Shown here: piece by piece, positions 11,962 through 24,854 of the stretch
How the letters are laid out: each line of letters begins with the position of its first letter
How positions within the stretch are numbered: position 1 is the stretch's first letter
Assembly: GCF_000003815.2 (NCBI RefSeq)
Contig: NC_049997.1
Span: 9,263,875 to 9,317,603 of the forward strand
Reading direction: 5' to 3'
DNA: 53,729 nt
DNA from: Branchiostoma floridae
Taxonomy: Eukaryota > Chordata > Leptocardii > Amphioxiformes > Branchiostomatidae
Notes under the pieces: model-generated
What the model saw: only the letters and a program-made list of their open reading frames with translations
Databases searched by the model: none
Told to the model about the DNA's origin: nothing
Position numbers and translations under genes: made by a program

Positions 11962-12605
11962 TATACTTGGGACAAGCATGACAAGACGGAATACCTGTGA
12001 GAAAAGAGGGACCGGTTTAAGACAAAAGTGTAGTTACTTTTTGTGCCTTTACTTCAAGTTTCTCATTTGTTTCTGCAACTCATTCATTTCAGTTTCAATT
12101 TCTTGTTTGGAGTATATTTATCATATCTGTAATATTCCCCTGTGCCTTCCTTCATTCATTCATTCCTTCCTTCCTTTATGTTTTTGTCATTCATTCATCC
12201 CATACTTGTTATTTTACAATGTTTTTACTGCAGAGTCTTTCCTTACTTCTTCCCTGTCTGACCGATTGAGACCTAAGTCGCTGTTGAAATAATCACACAT
12301 ACAAACAACATGTTCCAGGCATCAACAGCATTCACGAAACCCACCACCACTTCTCTTAATAAACACATCATACTCCTGTAGAGCCCCGCGTGAGGTCTCA
12401 AACCCAGACGTCTAGCCGATCATGTTGGCATGATTTAACCTTGCAAGGATAACTTCTTACAGTAGAAGAAAAAGAAGAAATAAGTTATACTTCCCCTGAA
12501 CAAGAAAAAAGCAACTTTATCAGTCCAGAAAATAAAAGAAGTTGACTTACGCAAACGAGCCTGTGTAGAAATATTTGTAGCATTGATCTCGTTATAGGTT
12601 TTTCT

Positions 12606-12806
12606 TAGTCTCCAGGCAGGTGTGTCAGCTGGGTAAAATAAAAGGGAATAATGTAGCCAAATAAGTTTAGAATAAGCTACTATGCGGGTTTTCAGTCAGT
12701 CCCCTGGCCGGTCTGTTCACTCCTAGGCCAATCAACTCCTGATAGACTTTTATTCCTACTTTGGCAAACGTCCCCTATTACTATTCGGCCAGGCCGGAGT
12801 CTTATT
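12606..12806. mobile_element. Possible diverged MITE of the TAGTCTCC group
   Basis: Opens TAGTCTCCAGGCAGG. The interior holds CCTGGCCGGT, CACTCCTAGGCCA and GGCCAGGCCGGAGTC, reminiscent of the centre of 7283-7472. The ends no longer pair well. Confidence 0.35.
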
Positions 12807-13077
12807 ATAGAGACCAGGGTTTTCTCGATAAATTGAATCGTTTAATAGTTGCCCAGTACAGCTGGCTGCCATTTACGTTGCACTATACTTTGATCGCTAA
12901 CAATTGAACGTGCGGCGGCCGTGAGCTGAGTGTTGATACTTGAGCTGTGCCGTGACCCGCACATGGCGCTGTCAGCAGGTAGAGCTGTGATGTTGTGTGG
13001 TTAAATATGGCCGCGATGACTTAGACACGTGTGATGTTCGCTATGACGTCCAGATGAGAGTTAGATGTGCCAAGACG

Positions 13078-13275
13078 GCAAGGTGGTCTTGTGGTTCGGG
13101 TTGTTGATTTAGAAGTTAAAGCTTCTGGGTTCGAATGCCTAGCAGGCCCAATTCTTGATTTTTTTCAGTAAAGGCACTTAACACCAATTCGCTAGTTACA
13201 CAGGTGAAAATGAGTACCTAGCTATGGTTATGGACGTCCTCTTGGATGGCACGTAAAGAAAGACCCCTGGCCCGA
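13078..13275 (+). mobile_element. tRNA-derived SINE, fragment
   Basis: Has an A-box-like TGGTCTTGTGG at 13084-13094 and a B-box GGTTCGAATGCC at 13128-13139, the internal RNA polymerase III promoter of tRNA-derived SINEs. CTAGCAGGCCCA follows, then a body with AAAGGCACTTAACACC and GTCCTCTTGGATGG. A copy with the same B-box context lies at 17410. It is not a functional tRNA: the arms do not form a cloverleaf. Confidence 0.75.
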
Positions 13276-14595
13276 AACGTGACCATGGACTTTTGAAAGC
13301 TATTGTCCTTAAAATGTATCCTAGAAGAGTTCATTTTTCTTTACTATTCCTCTTATGATTCCATTCCTCTCCTCCTCATTTCTCTTCTTCATCCCTAAGT
13401 CCTCTCCATCTTGACATCATCATCATCTCTCCTTCTTATCCCATCTCTTTCCTTCTTTGTAGCATACCAAAGGCTAGACGTTACATTGTTTCTAACTTGA
13501 AATTCCTTCATCTTCTACTCTTACATTCCTTAAAAAACAGATGCACTCGGAATTCTTTTAGCAATTATTACAAACATGATCGGCCTTGCTCGGCGACAGG
13601 TTTTGTGTAAAATACATGAAAACAACCCTTGCAAACAGAAATGTTTTGCTCCTCGCGGTGGATACTGTTACACAACTTCGACGTGCACTAAGATCACACA
13701 TGTCGACAGAGAGTCAGTACAGAGGGCCACAGAGTAGATGTTTTGAAAACATGGCCAGATCTGCTACGTTAAAGACCAAGTACCAGTTCATAGCATGCCG
13801 CGTTGGACGCCTTGCAGGCCCACCGTTGCCTTTGCACTCTTGTGTGTTGGTTCAAAAATAAACATTCTTTGAGACCGCCAGTGCAACCACTTCGACGCGT
13901 GCTGATTCCTGGAGTTCACAGTCCTTGAACTACCCGGTCTATTTCTCTATATCTGGGTTATCAAAACTTCCCTGGAAATCTTGCTCCCTATCTCCCACTA
14001 TCTTAAAATAACAACAAGGAGGAGGCGTCCGAGGTAGACTGGTGAAAGAAAGATTTTAAGACACTGGTAATCTATAGTGCCGATCTTGACATCGGCTTAA
14101 GATAGCAAACATTCTAAAGAACACTATACATCTTGTACAGTGTCAATCCCCTCAAGACAGCTAATAAGTCTTGAAGCTTCTTTAAGATTCAAATGTTTCA
14201 TTCAACAACTGCCCCAAGAAGTTTGTTTTTCCTTTTCTTTTTCAAACAACGTTGGGTACAAAAACTCAATATTGTCTACCACCCTGCACGCTTCACTCTG
14301 TACGCATTATATATACATTGGATTATTTTACTTCTGGCCTTGCAACTAAGTCCGGATTAAAAGTAATGGCCTGATCACACGACAATCGGCACTAGAAAAA
14401 TAAACTTAGAGTTCTTTAAAGATAATGTAGGAGGTCTAGTAGGCTTAAGTTGAAGAGTTCGTTTTACAATACATTCACATACGTTATCTCAGTCATATTA
14501 ACCAAAAGGCTGAAAAATATGCAGCAAGTTGATCATATCTTAATACATGATGGTTTTATTCCTCGGTTAAAGCTTTAAGCAGGGAACACATTCAA
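13276..14595. other. Gene-free stretch
   Basis: A pyrimidine-rich segment covers about 13330-13460. An open frame at 13586-13861 begins with TTG and is followed by AATAAA, but the peptide resembles nothing known. No repeats stand out. Confidence 0.45.
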
Positions 14596-14912
14596 ATATG
14601 CACGTTGCCCTCATCTCATATTTCATGGCTGTATCTTTATATATATACACATGGCTTGTTCTTAAGTTCAAGCAGAGGTACATAAAACACAAATATGTGC
14701 TTCGTCCTTATCTGGCATTTGATCGCCGTATTTTTATATTCATGATGTTTTGTTTCTTAGTTTATGTTAGCAATGGGGCACGCAAATAAGTGCATTGTCC
14801 TCATCTGACATTAGACGACTTTATCTTTACAGATGATGGTTATGTTTTTCGGGCCAGGAAGCAGTTATACAAATACAGAAAGTGCATTGTCCTCATATGA
14901 CATATGATGGAA
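14596..14912. repeat. Tandem repeat, unit about 94 bp, 3.3 copies
   Basis: Units begin near 14598, 14694, 14788 and 14880 with TGCA(C/T)TG(C)CCTCAT or a variant, followed by a CATTT(G/C)AT block and TATCTTTA. The last unit is partial. No coding content is supported. Confidence 0.75.
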
Positions 14913-15265
14913 ACAACGTGCCTCCACAGCGACAGTGTTTTGTATTCGATAGGCCATTTTCTATGGTCCTAATGAACACAAGCCACACCTGTCGATTTTT
15001 CGAGATATTCTGTATGCGTAGCCACGCTCCCAAAGTTAGAGTTCTAAGTCCACTCAGATTGAATTCTCAAATATCTATGCCCCTCCAAGTACAGGTTCTA
15101 AGTGTGTCCCACGTACGTACATTTGATCGGGTATGTTCCTGATCAGTTTTGCCTCCATGCCCCCTTAGGGCACTCGTGAGTTACTGACTTCTGTCTTCAT
15201 GCCCCCCTAGGGTACCCGGGGGGTTGCCAATGTCACGACACCCTGTCATAACATCGAATGACACC

Positions 15266-15325
15266 TACTTATATATAGCTCAGCTGGTTGAACTAACAAT
15301 GCCTGACAGGGCCGAGTCAGATCCC
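15266..15325 (+). mobile_element. tRNA-like fragment, weak
   Basis: TAGCTCAGCTGGTTGA is a good A-box. The B-box position holds only GAGTCAGATCCC. There is no clear cloverleaf, so a decayed SINE or tRNA pseudogene is the likeliest reading. Confidence 0.35.
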
Positions 15326-15394
15326 TTTACAATATCTTTTGATATGATTTAGATAGGAACTAAATAAGTAATATACAATAGTGGAAACTCCTCA

Positions 15395-15516
15395 TTGTTA
15401 TGTGTGCGTGTATGTGTGTGTGTGTATGCCTGTGTGTGTGTGTGTGTGTGTGCGTGTGTATTTGTGCGTGCGTGCGTGTGTGTCTGTATGTCTGCGTAAG
15501 TTTGTAACAGTGTCAG

Positions 15517-15550
<34 letters not shown>

Positions 15551-15617
15551 CCTCTCGCTATTTCTCTTTTTCTCCCTCTCTCTCTTTCTCTCTCTCTCCC
15601 CACCTCTCTCTCTCTCC

Positions 15618-15648
<31 letters not shown>

Positions 15649-15652
15649 CGTA
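15395..15652 (+). repeat. Compound microsatellite: (TG)n then (TC)n
   Basis: Imperfect TG/CGTG repeats at about 15400-15490 are followed after a short spacer by TC-rich repeats at about 15516-15650. Low-complexity open frames on both strands here are artefacts of the repeat. Confidence 0.95.
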
Positions 15653-16139
15653 CGAAACTAAGATGGTATCGATGGATTCGTTTTTGATATTTCTTCTGTA
15701 CGTAGGTTTTGACCCAAAGCCTTGTTTCTTGGTCTCCTATTACTTCCTTTAGGACCGTAGACCGTAGCCTTAAGTTGTCGATAACTCTTGTTCAGGCTTC
15801 ATTCCGTTCAACGGAAACAAGCTGCTGTAATAGATCGCCCGCCAGGGGGCATACATCATCGGTATCGGATGTCACAGATAAGAAAGCGAGTGAACGGGTA
15901 CACCTGTTCTCTGGAACGGGAATAAAACACGACATGCCAGTCTTAACTTCCCAAGGCATACACCTTACATTGCAGCACAGCTTCCGGCTGTCACGGTTTA
16001 GTTTATTTTCTTGTCTGTGAGCTACAGGCGTTGGAGTCGCCTTCAGATAAACCCTGTATCCTATCAGAGCAGAGCTAGGATCAAAATTTATAAAGGTTGA
16101 CAAGAAACAAGTGGAAGGATGTCAGTCATACTTTTGCTG

Positions 16140-16440
16140 AGATAATAAATGGAGGGTGTTTTGTTACCTCCATGAAAAATAAAGGTGTTTTATGAGTGTT
16201 TCTGTATCTGTGTTTGTGCCTAGGCCTGTCTGTCTGTCTGTTTCCAAAATTTGGTTTGCTGTAAGCTTGGTAGATTGTGATGATATATGTTATGCTCGTA
16301 GGTCTCCGAAAAACGAAAGTCAGAGTTACGTTTGAGGCTCTTTTCTTGGCATCTTTTGTCCTGGGCTATGGTATTTGGTGATGATTATTAGTGGCAGGTA
16401 GGCGTGATGTCAATTTGGGCCCCTAGCAGCTTAACCTAGA
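16140..16440 (+). repeat. Dispersed repeat, copy 1 (partner at 24785)
   Basis: Shares with 24785-25110 the order: TGTCTGTCTGT-type stretch, GATTG(T/C)GATGAT, GTAGGTCT, GAAAGTCAGAGTTACG-like block, GGCATCTTTTGTCC, GCTATGGT, and GATGTCA followed by CCCTAGC. The family is not identified. No coding content. Confidence 0.7.
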
Positions 16441-17404
16441 ACTGCAGGGGTCGTAACTTGTTTCAGAGAGGATAACTTAACAGATGAATGAAGGATTTTT
16501 TAAATTTATTTTCGAATGACTGAAGAGAATAGATAACATAAAGGCAGATACATGTAACCGGTTGATTTGAGTATCTGAGTTTATTATTATTGAATGTGAT
16601 GATTAAGAAATCAGCAAGCCTTTCTAAAAGCAATGTGATTTTGTGGATGAATTTACAGAAATGGACCACAATGTGTACTTCAATGGTCCATAAATAGAAA
16701 ACGCTGTACGTTGTACATAAGGAATTACATGATGCACTAAATTGTTCACAAACAGTCAGTTGATATCATACAGTTGTACAGTGTAGTATGACATCAAAAA
16801 TATTGCCACCAGACAAAACCATATGTTACCGAGCGATGATAAAATACTTATATACCATATACGACGGCATGCAAATACATGGACTATGTAGTCTATAAGC
16901 CTGGTTTATAGTAGGGAAGTCTCCAGAAGGGACTTAAGCCTTCATGTCCGTTTGTCCTTCCGAAAGTCGGGTTATCTTCGTCTTATCTACTGCTTAAGGA
17001 CGTTCCTTGAATTGAAGACATGAGAGGAGTTGTGTTTTGACATTTACAGCTGTTAAGCTGGATAGTTTACTGCATAATGTTACCCGTGTAAGGCCAATTA
17101 ACTAACCCTTGCTTTAGGGAGGCAGGAAGTTGTATTTCCGTTAACTGGTCTTTTAAATAATCTAAACCATATGAAGGTCGTATCTGAAACACGTTAACAA
17201 GAACATACTTGTAAATGACCAATCATAGTCTTGTATTTGTATCGCCTTTGAGAGTTTGAATTTTCATTAAATCTGGTATTTGGGAATGTGGGACAGTAAA
17301 TAGCACTCTACTTTGTGCTTGAAGACATAAAAGGTATTAAAACTGAAGACGTTAATTGGCAATTATATTTTACGACAAAAAGTACTTTTGTGATTTGAGT
17401 TGTC

Positions 17405-17665
17405 AAATAAAGGCTCTAAAGGTTCTTGGTTCGATTCCCTAGCAGGTCCAAATGTTAATTGTCTCACCTGGAAAGGCACTTCACACCTATTTCCTCACTC
17501 TACTCGGGTAAACATTAGTACGTAACTTTAATGCGTCTCTTTTTAACGTAAAGCTGGCGGGGACCTTGTCTTTGAGAAAGCACGTTAAAGGGCTCACCAT
17601 GCTTAAAACTGACTAGGGGTCATTTCTGGTGAGAGTGAATCAAACCTATTAGTATGGTTTTACCT
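17405..17665 (+). mobile_element. tRNA-derived SINE, 5'-truncated copy
   Basis: B-box GGTTCGATTCC at 17428-17438, then CTAGCAGGTCCA as in the 13078 copy, GGAAAGGCACTTCACACC, CACGTTAAAGGGCTCACC and GTGAGAGTGAATCAAACC. The A-box region is poor. The tail matches 46085-46205. Confidence 0.75.
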
Positions 17666-17679
17666 CATGATCGGTACGA

Positions 17680-20600
17680 AACTGATATGTTACAACTAAA
17701 AAAAAATGGGGGGTATCCGAAACTTAAGATCAAAGGACGAATCATATTCTGTCCATACCCTACATCGTGACTTACTAGTATGTATGATACGCACTTTTAT
17801 TCTTCTATATATCATAAAAAATCGTATCTATGATATGGAACGTTACCCGTAAGACATGCATTAATGTCTGATGGGGGTTTGGGCATTCTATCGAATTTTG
17901 TAGACGCTAGCCTTGCTTCATTCTACATACTAAAGGATATTGGCTAAGAGTGCCCACAGCGGCGGCAGAACATTACGCAATTTGTTTGGCACGAGAAGAG
18001 TGTCAGCTGTTCCTGACGGAATGTGGTAAGTCCTTCTAACTGGAAACTGTATCTTTTCTTCGCCAGAAGCTATCGTGGTCACAAACGTTATCTTGGTGAG
18101 GTTATGGGTCTTAAAGTCGAAGCATGTCAGTTAAGGTAGTGGAGGTCACTTCTACCGCATTTCGTCTTCTTATAAATTATTACCTTAGTGAAAGTTGAGG
18201 TATTGTTTTCGGTTTGTTCACATGTTTGTCTTAATGTGTGTTCACAATTGCTCCTGCTTACCAGGGTGCAAGTTTGTTCCAGGTCTGAGATGTATCCGAA
18301 AACATTTACAAAAACTTCAAACACAAACTCTGGCATAGAAGCAGAAGAAAGTGTATTGCAAAACAAGAAGCCAAAGATGTGTTGTGTGACACTGTTTTCG
18401 CATTGTACTCTCTTTCAGGAAACATATTTATTTTCCATAGCTCCTTCAGAAAAACTCCAACGATAGCGCTTTCTACGATTTTCTACAACTTCACGTATTA
18501 AGACTTTTCCTTCGTGTAGTGAGTGTGCAGAAATCCATGCGGATATATACTGACTTGCTAGGACCTTGTTGATACACGAAGAACGTTAATAAACTTCGCG
18601 CTGACAGCCTCCTGACAGCAAGTGTGTACTAACAAGAGTCAGCACGTCTAGGCTGTGTTCAATAACTCTGTACTGTGACCATGACAGGTGACGTGTTTGG
18701 ACGATGAATGCTTGGAGAAGGCGGCGGAATTTGTGTAGGTGACGTGATCTTTCAATGCTTGATGAGAGCCTGGTCTTTGTTACCAAGGACCACATGTTTG
18801 TTTGTTTGTTCCGCATAAACAGATAAACAGCCTTGAAGTATAACACACCTGTTTGTGTGCAAAGTATACGCTGCACAACACCCCCAGACTGGTTAGCATT
18901 ATTTGCTCACATTAGGCAAGTTTGACGGATGCTCGAGGTGTGGCTCTCCAGAACACGGGACCCCATGCTTTATGTCTCAGTATCCGAGTGAACATCCCTA
19001 ATCGAAGCTAGTGTCTCCTTGCCATCTGATTCGGCTGAGAATATACGCGTTAAGAGTCTCTCTCAAGGGTATAGCACTGGACCCTGATAGAGATTCGAAC
19101 TATAGCCGCAAGAACACTTTGTCAGCTAAATGTTTGATGATAACCAAGTCTTGGTCAACGTTGGGTGATCTTGCCCCTGAAAGCTGCAACGCTACAGGAA
19201 GTTTCCAAACACAGATTTTCTTTGGATCTTATAAAATGCGTCTCATACGATCGAGACAATGCAGAAGAAGCTAGAGTACATTGGCAGTAATTTTCCATGA
19301 TTGCTCATCTCAGAACATCGCCCGCATGTAGACCTTCCATGTTGAGACATCGGTAGGGTAATGACCAATGACAGTTGCAGATGAACTGCTCATGGAGGTT
19401 ATCTGCAGAGCCTGCCCTTGAATACCAGAAGAGCAGCTGGTCAGTATCGCACCAGCTCCCCTTGATAACGTCCGAAACGTAACATGCATGAGAAAGTGAA
19501 AAAATCCCCAACACTGGAGCGCTTCAAGGTTGTCGTAAATTTAGTGGAATGGCCTTTGCCCGAGACGGGTTAGTTCTCGTTATGTTGGACATACGAAAGA
19601 TGACATCGTTGGAGCGAGAAGACGCGAGGCGGCAATGGTTGAGGACGTTTGACCTTCGTTAGCTGTGGGAGACTGAAGGAAGATGTTGTTTTGTAAAGTA
19701 CAGCTGTGTCCTTGGCCTGATCCGTCCAGGACTGAAGATGACCGGATCCCTAGTGCTCTTCTAACTCCTATAGACTGATGACAGATAACTGGAACGCTTT
19801 TAATCTACGAGACAATATTTCGGAGCATCGTTTCAATACGCAACGTTGAATCACTTTTTAAGTTTGCTTTATATTAGTTTATTCATTCAGCTTTACATTT
19901 TTGTAAGGACAAATCTGAAAAGACCAGGCAAGTGAAACAATTCAGTGCCTCTACAAGGCCAGCTCCTCAAATGACATAACGAGAAAGAAGAAAACTTTTT
20001 GATTTGCTCATCCTTATGTTACCTGCAACGTGTCGCTATCTATGAGACTCCAAAAAGTTCACATACGGTCTATGTAAGCAAGAATCATTCTTGCCAACCT
20101 AAATAGTTCTTCAATGGCTCGGCCCTCACTATCACCTTGAGCGTCTCAAGCTCCGGAAACTAAGGCATTCTCGAGCTTCTTATACCTTGCAATCTTGAAA
20201 GGCCTCGAATTGGTCCTATCAAGAATGGACACTGTTATAAGATTATCAGGAAAAGGATTTTGGATAGACCAGCTGGATAAACCACAAGAAGGATTTCTTA
20301 AAGACCTTTGACTCGCCTTAAAACATTCCAAGAAGTCTTCTCTTAAGACTTTGTCTGTTTTAGATTACCACAAGTTCTTGATAAAGTACCAATGGTTAGA
20401 CACACAGAGAAGTCGCGAGGTGTGGGACGTTTAGAGGAGACAAAAGGCCGTCTCTAATTTGTCATCGACTGGCATTTGATATGTTAAGGGTGAGCTGCAA
20501 CAGATTTCAACTTGAACATTTGAAAGCATGGAGTCTTGACAAGTACCTTGACAAGCCAGATTGGGACGAAATTGTGCAGGTTCTATGTCATATGTGACAG

Positions 20601-21768
20601 AAATGTATTAGCAGACAATATCAGGTGGTGCTGTTCATAATTCCTTTATACCTGTTGAGATCGATTTCTGTCACCTTGACTGCTGTCTGTCAGGGGTCGT
20701 TCACTCCACCACTCCACCGTCGATCTGTCATCGCCATCTTGTTTCGTGCAGGTCAAAGGTGGTCGTTCGTAGTGATTGCTTGTCCAAGTAATGTTGACAA
20801 AGTCAGTCGGTAGCACAAACCCATCCTTCACGCCGCAGGGGTTGACGGGAAGGTGTTGAAACACAAATCAATCTGCTACGAATCAAGGACACATCTGTCA
20901 TCAAGGTCAAAGTCAAAGGAACAACTCAATTGAAGGGAGTGAAAGGAAGAATGTTTTAGGTTGTCTTTCTAATTGTGTACGTTTCTTTTCGTTTTCATTT
21001 TATGGTCTTATAATCAAGGTTGAATCTTTTTGTCCAAGTGCACCTGATTTACGGAGTTCGGACACATTGTTTGGTTTTAGCAACCCCTCCTAGACTTCCT
21101 AGGTCGCTACGATGTTATGCAACAGTGTCTGCCACGGCCTGTTGAAGACAACGTATGCATTGCTACGCCATTGACGGCCCCTTATTGTGCGTAATTATTT
21201 ACAGCCGTCGTTCTTTTTTCCCCCAACTGTTCTCATGGTGTGGTAAAGTCCTCAAACGATCACAGACCGTAACAAAACAACATTTGTAGCCAACAAATGG
21301 GGCTGCTTTTCAGGATGTTGACCAAACTAAACGGACGAAAAACATATCCATCATACTAAATTAAACGTGAATCATCGCATGTGGTTTACAGTACATGTAT
21401 TTGGGTAGATGATACGGATGTAGCTTACAAATTACGTTTGAGTGCTTAATTTCGCTGAAAACGTGGGATTTGGGCCTTCAAATACTGTTTTCCAACCATA
21501 TTTAGAACTTCACAGCAAAGTGCAACAAGTTTGCGTTGTTGTACGTTTAATTGATTGTTCATTACGTCAAAACTCTTCATATGCATACACTTAACTTCTC
21601 AACACCTTTTTTTTACTTATTTCAATATCCATCTTGGTCCAATGTAAATGTGAAGTTCAACTAACAGTAAGTTTAAATCAATTTGTCAACTAAGTAGATA
21701 TGATGTCTTCTAGCGAACAGTAACGTTTCATGGTATAAATGCCATAATGCTATTTATGCTCCACACAG
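17680..21768. other. Stretch upstream of the first visible MMP exon
   Basis: Expected to contain intron sequence, and perhaps the MMP first exon and promoter, but none can be shown. Open frames near 18188 and 20625 encode hydrophobic starts but begin with GTG. A possible LINE-tail-like segment (TTTATTCATTCAGC) lies near 19870-19960. No array or RNA gene was seen. Confidence 0.45.
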
Positions 21769-21904
21769 AACTACCTGTCGAAGTATGGCTATGCAGAACA
21801 GGACCCTAGTGCGCCTGCGGGGCTGACGTCACGAGGAGACCTAACACCCACCGTCAGGAAAGCGATATGCAAGTTCCAGAGATTCATGAATTTACCGGTT
21901 ACAT
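21769..21904 (+). CDS. MMP exon A: prodomain, first part
   Basis: Begins after a CACACAG acceptor with N-Y-L-S-K-Y-G-Y, the usual start of the MMP peptidoglycan-binding-like prodomain, and ends in phase 1 at donor GTGAGT. A segment with A-I-C-K-F-Q-R-F matches the second prodomain helix. It carries Cys34 and contributes the first base of Cys46; these replace the small residues that most MMPs have at those places. There is no in-frame start with a signal peptide here, so at least one exon lies upstream. Confidence 0.9.
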
Positions 21905-24811
21905 GTGAGTAAAACAACAGGGTTTTACAATGGAAGCTCATCTGAGTTGGAAGTAGTCATAGTACAATAAAGGGTTAATGCCCCGCCCTGAGGTGTATAT
22001 GGTGAGATAATCCCTGGTCAGGCGCGATAACCACCGAATAAACCACCGAGTGAGCGTAGCGAACGAGGTGGTTTATGCGGTANNNNNNNNNNNNNNNNNN
22101 NNNNNNNNNNNNNNNNNNNNNNNNNNNNNNNNNNNNNNNNNNNNNNNNNNNNNNNNNNNNNNNNNNNNNNNNNNNNNNNNNNCACCATATACACCGAGGA
22201 TAAGGCGGGGCATTAACGTTATTATCATATAGCCTATCCAACTGACAGTTATTTCACACAAATTCCTTTATAACAAATAAACACTTTAATACATTACATA
22301 AAAATACATTTGCAATATATATATTGTACAATAGTGTGTAATATATAATACAAACCATTAAACCATTTCATCATCATCATTTAACTAATAATTTTAACTA
22401 ATCATCTGTTTGTGAGATAGCATATCAGCATCAACATGTGGCTTATTTGCAATACAAACTATTAAGTGGAGTCCTGGTACCCCCCCCCCCCCATGCAGAG
22501 CCTTTTCACATGGGCACGACAAAGTACGTATATACAAAGTGATTTAGGAAGGTACCGGCTTCATCACGTTAGAAAGCAATAATGAAAATGTGTAAAATCA
22601 GCATAATTCCTTTTCAAGTATCGATATATTCCCCATGTGGAGCCCCAATTAACATAACCAATCAATCATAATATTTTTGACAGTTATGCATGGTTTACAC
22701 ACAAACAACAGTACAAAAAAATTCATGACTGTCCCCTGTATAATGGTGCGGTCCAAAAAGTGGTCGGTTATTCTAATAACTGACCACTTTTGAGGTTACG
22801 GCCTGATAACCCATGGGAAATGGGGGCCTCTGATTGGCCAACTCCATCTGGCTATATGATAATAATGCTTAACTTTCTTCCAACACAAAGATATACACGG
22901 ATAAAATTTGCTACGAGAACTGTCTCTTTCTTCAGTATCAATAATTGAATCATACTTTTATCCTGAAGAAGGCGACAGTAGTCGTTGAAAATGTGATCCG
23001 ACTACTAGTATATCTTTGTGTTGGAAAAAAGTTTTGCTACAATGATGCTTTGCATGGAATACCACTGCAAAACGTATGTGATGTGCTGTACTTGCTGTCG
23101 ATAAACCAATGTCGTAAAATACTCAATCATCATGAAGTTCATGAGCATTTCGTGAATATCTGGACAACAGATCGAAAGAAATGACACTTGCCTCAATATC
23201 TATAAAGGTGGATTTACTTTATACCATACAAAATAAAGGTACCCCTTAGCTCTTGGACCCCTCTTATGCAATTCGAAATTTATGGGGCTACGGTGGGGGT
23301 TATTGGAGTCATCTAAAAATTTCCTGCCATCAGGATCTTGTCATAGATATGCGGACATTATATGTGTCATCAGGTTGTCATTAGCATAGCTGACCTCTGT
23401 GACCTTTGACCAAGTCCAATAGGCCATGACTCTGACGACATTTTCAATGTCAGTGAATTATGACTGAAGGGTCCTAACATAATGTACTATTAACTACTTT
23501 TTGGAGATGTTTATTTTTTCAATGTTTCACCAGAGTACCGATTACATTCATTAGGATCACGTTATGGGTATTCTGTGAGAACATTTACAAAATATTTTGA
23601 GTATATTTACAAAATATTCATCCTAAGCTACAAAAGGTGCCAGATGAGGGACCATTCTCTCCATGACAGCTACCATCCCACGGAACCTGGTCTTTATCCC
23701 GGTCAATTGCATTAGAAAACGGTCCTTCTATTTATATCAATATCGAATGCAATTTTAGGAAGATTAAATTTTGTACTCTTTCAATCGAAATTTCCGATAA
23801 ACGTCGACGCATGTGAAAAGAATAGTTTCCACAAAAAGCAATGTCAATATGGGTTATTCACAAACACCCAGGCTTAGGCTCGCTTATTCGAATGATAGAC
23901 AGGATGATATAACGACAGTATCTCCATATGTGACTCGGTCAATTTGCGGAAGTTTTAGGTCAGAGATGGGTGACGACAATGATGCAAAGCAGGTGCGATG
24001 AGAGGAAAGGGGCGAGCCGGTCACACCTAAGATAGCAGAGCGTGCCTGACCATATTTTGTTAGGAAGTCTGCTTCGTGTCTTTCCATCATGTCTTGTTTG
24101 ATTTCGGTTGGAATGTATGTCTTAAATATTCGCTCTAAAAGTTTTCAAGTTGTGAAATAGTTGTGAAATTGGAAAAGCTCAAGGACAGCCCAACAACTTT
24201 TGTTGGAAAAAAGTATTACAACTCACGGACGAATTGCCCATTGCGATAATATAGTTCTCATGTAGTACATGTCACGGTGTACATGTAGATTAAGTCATAT
24301 CATGATCAGTGTCTCTGGCCCATAGATTATATAGTCCAGACATCAGAAACTGTAGTGTAGTATAAAAATAGTACTCCATATTACTAAATTGAACAGATGA
24401 TGTAGCTCAGGACCAGATGATTTTTCGTTGCTTGCTTGTCTGCTTGTTTGTTGAAGTGTGTGTTTTTTTCTGACTGTACATTTAAAAAATGCTTATCTTG
24501 TTCGCAGGTAAATTAGACAGAAAGACAATACGAGCGATGAAGAGACCGCGGTGCGGCATGCCTGACATCGAGCCCGAGCCGGCAGCGCTGACGTGTGCGG
24601 GCGGGCGAGGCGGGGAGGGCCCCCGTATGGCCAGCTTGTACAGTCTCGGTGGCAGCAGGTGGAAGAAGAAGGAGCTGACGTACAAAATCATCAGCTACAC
24701 GCCGGACTTGTCACGGAGTGTGGTCAATGATGCCATAGCAATGGCTTTTAAGGTACCGATAGAAGAGCTGATTATATCTTTGAAACTTGAGGTACTGTTT
24801 TGGTATGTCTG

Positions 24812-24854
<43 letters not shown>

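Noticed and set aside
13078-13150. Functional tRNA gene
   Set aside because: Good A- and B-box motifs, but the acceptor and anticodon stems do not pair. The same head context recurs at 17410, so a SINE fits better.
15349-15752. Arg/Glu-rich and Ser/Leu-rich frames over the microsatellite
   Set aside because: Low-complexity translation of (TC)n and (TG)n. The same applies to frames at 40527-40763, 45589-45875 and 47276-47588.
20625-20813. Hydrophobic start resembling a signal peptide, upstream of the MMP
   Set aside because: The frame starts with GTG, has no in-frame ATG and no suitable donor joining to 21769. Not acceptable as the missing first exon.
21975-22261. Open frames running through the N gap
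   Set aside because: They exist only because unknown bases are read as open. They have no evidential value.
22945-23184. 79-codon frame that might be a retroelement remnant
   Set aside because: TTG start, no catalytic motif of reverse transcriptase or endonuclease, and it overlaps an inverted repeat. Only the short shared phrase with 29015 is of note.
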